Source: an uncultured Bacteriovorax sp.
GTDB taxonomy: Bacteria; Bdellovibrionota; Bacteriovoracia; Bacteriovoracales; Bacteriovoracaceae
Assembly: GCA_943914745.1 (NCBI GenBank)
Contig: CALUDF010000193.1
Coordinates: 1-6,409, forward strand
Length of the DNA: 6,409 nt
Direction of reading: 5' to 3'
The position numbers and the translations under genes were made by a program. Under the pieces are notes generated by a model that worked only from the letters and a program-made list of their open reading frames with translations, did not search any database and was not told where the DNA came from. Each line of letters opens with the position of its first letter. The first letter of the stretch is position 1. Shown in pieces: positions 5,227 through 6,409 of this stretch.

Positions 5227-6003
5227 ATGGATGCTCGAATGAAAAAACTTCTTAGAATGCTGGCACTCATTGTAGTGCCGCTTGTCCTTCCGGCCCTGGC
5301 CTTTGCTCAGGCTGCACCGGGAGCTAATAACGTGGCCCTTCCAGGGATGTCGATTAACTTCGGTCAAGGTGTGAACCTGGTTGACTCAATCGAAGTTCTT
5401 CTTCTTTTTACGATCATCACATTGGCGCCATCCATTCTCATTCTTTGCACGAGCTTTACGAGAATCTTAATTGTCCTCTCGTTCATGAGACAGGCCATCG
5501 GTACCCAGAACATGCCACCAAACCAGCTTTTAGTTGGTTTCGCTCTTTTTCTTTCACTTTTTGTTATGCAACCGACAGGCGAGAGAATTTATAACAAGGC
5601 CATTCAACCGTACATGGCAAAACAAATCACGACGACGGCGGCGATTGATGAGATCGTTTTGGGTCTGCGCGGATTCATGCAAAAACAAGTGCGAAAGGCC
5701 GATATCGGACTTTTCTACGATGTGACTGGAAAGACTGCACCTCAGACAGTTGATGATGTTCCTGTCCATTATTTGATTCCGGCCTTTATTATTTCGGAAC
5801 TCAAGACTTCTTTCCAGATTGGTTTTTTACTTTATATCCCATTCTTGATTCTGGATATGGTCGTAGCTTCGGTGCTCATGGCGATGGGGATGATGATGCT
5901 TCCTCCGGTCGTAGTGTCTCTTCCGTTTAAGCTTCTACTCTTTGTACTGGTCGACGGATGGCAACTTGTAACAGGATCGATCTTAAGATCGTTTAACCAA
6001 TAG
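5227..6003 (+). CDS. fliP: Flagellar type III export gate protein FliP
   Basis: FliP is the main pore-forming subunit of the flagellar export gate (a FliP5-FliQ4-FliR1 complex in other bacteria). From ATG 5227 it has 258 residues, near the usual length. AGGA (5214-5217) lies 9 bases upstream; in-frame TTG 5218 and GTG 5221 sit too close to it. A cleavable signal peptide (about 1-27, ending AFA) is typical of FliP. The signature FTRILIVLSFMRQAIGT then MPPNQ (77-100) and the second signature MGMMMLPP (220-227) leading into SLPFKLLLFVLVDGW are both present. The methionine run corresponds to the gasket that seals the closed pore. About four membrane segments flank a central periplasmic loop. The gene begins 14 bases after fliO and ends 7 bases before fliQ. 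Confidence 0.98.
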   Translation: MDARMKKLLRMLALIVVPLVLPALAFAQAAPGANNVALPGMSINFGQGVNLVDSIEVLLLFTIITLAPSILILCTSFTRILIVLSFMRQAIGTQNMPPNQLLVGFALFLSLFVMQPTGERIYNKAIQPYMAKQITTTAAIDEIVLGLRGFMQKQVRKADIGLFYDVTGKTAPQTVDDVPVHYLIPAFIISELKTSFQIGFLLYIPFLILDMVVASVLMAMGMMMLPPVVVSLPFKLLLFVLVDGWQLVTGSILRSFNQ

Positions 6004-6010
6004 GCGGCGT

Positions 6011-6286
6011 ATGCAATTTGATTCATACACAGACATTACTCACCAGGCGATAAAGGTCGCACTTATGGTTTCAGCGCCGATGTTGGTTGGAGCGCTGGTC
6101 GTGGGGATTTTAGTATCGCTTTTCCAAGCGGTGACTCAGATCAACGAGCAGACTTTGACGTTCATCCCAAAGATCATCGTCATCGTTGCCGCTTTAATGT
6201 TTTTTGGACCATGGATGTCTGATTCACTGACGACGTTTACAAAAGATTTAATTTTACAGATTCCCAACATCATAGCTGAGAGATAA
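6011..6286 (+). CDS. fliQ: Flagellar type III export gate protein FliQ
   Basis: FliQ is a small two-helix membrane subunit that wraps around the FliP/FliR core of the export gate. The 91-residue product has the usual length, with hydrophobic hairpins at about 16-38 and 52-73 joined by the conserved loop QAVTQINEQTLTFIPKI (39-55). The N-terminal part (DITHQAIKVALMVSAPML) also matches the family. AGGCGG (6002-6007) overlaps the fliP stop codon and is close to ATG 6011, which suggests translational coupling with fliP. Confidence 0.97.
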   Translation: MQFDSYTDITHQAIKVALMVSAPMLVGALVVGILVSLFQAVTQINEQTLTFIPKIIVIVAALMFFGPWMSDSLTTFTKDLILQIPNIIAER

Positions 6287-6291
6287 AAGGA

Positions 6292-6409
6292 ATGTTGAAC
6301 ATCCAGATAACAGACATGGCAATGATCACGGCATTCTGGTTAGCTTTTACCAGATGGCTGGCGATTATTTTCCAATTGCCGTTATTTGAGAGTGTCTCGA
6401 TTCCAGTTG
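6292..6409 (+). CDS. fliR: Flagellar type III export gate protein FliR, N-terminal fragment
   Basis: The last 118 bases encode the first 39 residues of FliR, cut by the window edge. The pattern FWLAFTRWLAIIFQLPLFESVSIPV (15-39), with Arg21, Pro30 and a Val/Ile-Pro near the end, matches the FliR N-terminus (a tryptophan/aromatic start, an arginine, a proline-containing helix and a vP motif). ATG 6292 lies 5 bases after the fliQ stop codon, directly behind AAAAGGA; TTG 6295 or ATG 6316 are alternative starts. FliR is the single-copy subunit completing the helical FliP ring. The fliP-fliQ-fliR order supports the call. Confidence 0.9.
   Translation, partial: MLNIQITDMAMITAFWLAFTRWLAIIFQLPLFESVSIPV

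Overview
The window carries the front part of a flagellar export and switch operon, fliL-fliM-fliN-fliO-fliP-fliQ-fliR, all on the + strand, with fliR cut off by the right edge. Upstream lie three more + strand genes: a DsbA/ScsC-like thiol-disulfide lipoprotein, an unrecognised 142-residue acidic protein, and an HU/IHF-family DNA-binding protein. No RNA gene, mobile element or CRISPR array is visible. The organism is a flagellated Gram-negative (lipoprotein with lipobox, periplasmic thioredoxin-fold protein). Moderate-to-low GC, a canonical fliLMNOPQR order and a very long FliO suggest the Bdellovibrionota (Bdellovibrio/Bacteriovorax-like bacteria). That placement is an inference from general features, not from a database match.

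Layout. 1-57 is a short leader with a perfect 7-bp inverted repeat. 58-855 encodes the lipoprotein. 856-953 holds a good sigma70-like promoter match running straight into a hairpin plus T-run that looks like an intrinsic terminator. 954-1382 (unknown protein) and 1386-1664 (HU-like) are separated by only 3 bases and are probably cotranscribed. 1665-1825 is non-coding; it holds a long stem-loop and a well-formed sigma70-type promoter (TTGAAC, 17 bases, TATAAT) close in front of fliL. From 1826 to the right edge the flagellar genes follow with gaps of 69, 29, 25, 14, 7 and 5 bases, so they read as one operon.

How the genes work together. FliL sits in the inner membrane beside the stator and basal body. 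FliM and FliN build the C-ring switch that receives phospho-CheY. FliP, FliQ and FliR form the core of the flagellar type III export gate, and FliO helps assemble FliP. The HU-like protein is a nucleoid architectural protein. The Dsb-like lipoprotein would act on periplasmic cysteines, and nothing visible ties it to flagella.

The most notable points are the 429-residue FliO, with an N-terminal periplasmic domain resembling AMIN domains and a long cytoplasmic tail; the Gly/Ala/His repeat linker in FliL; the unknown protein coupled to HU; and several start codons where the ribosome-binding site favours a different start from the longest reading frame. I found no evidence for a wholly new system; the window is mostly a recognisable flagellar locus with lineage-specific elaborations.
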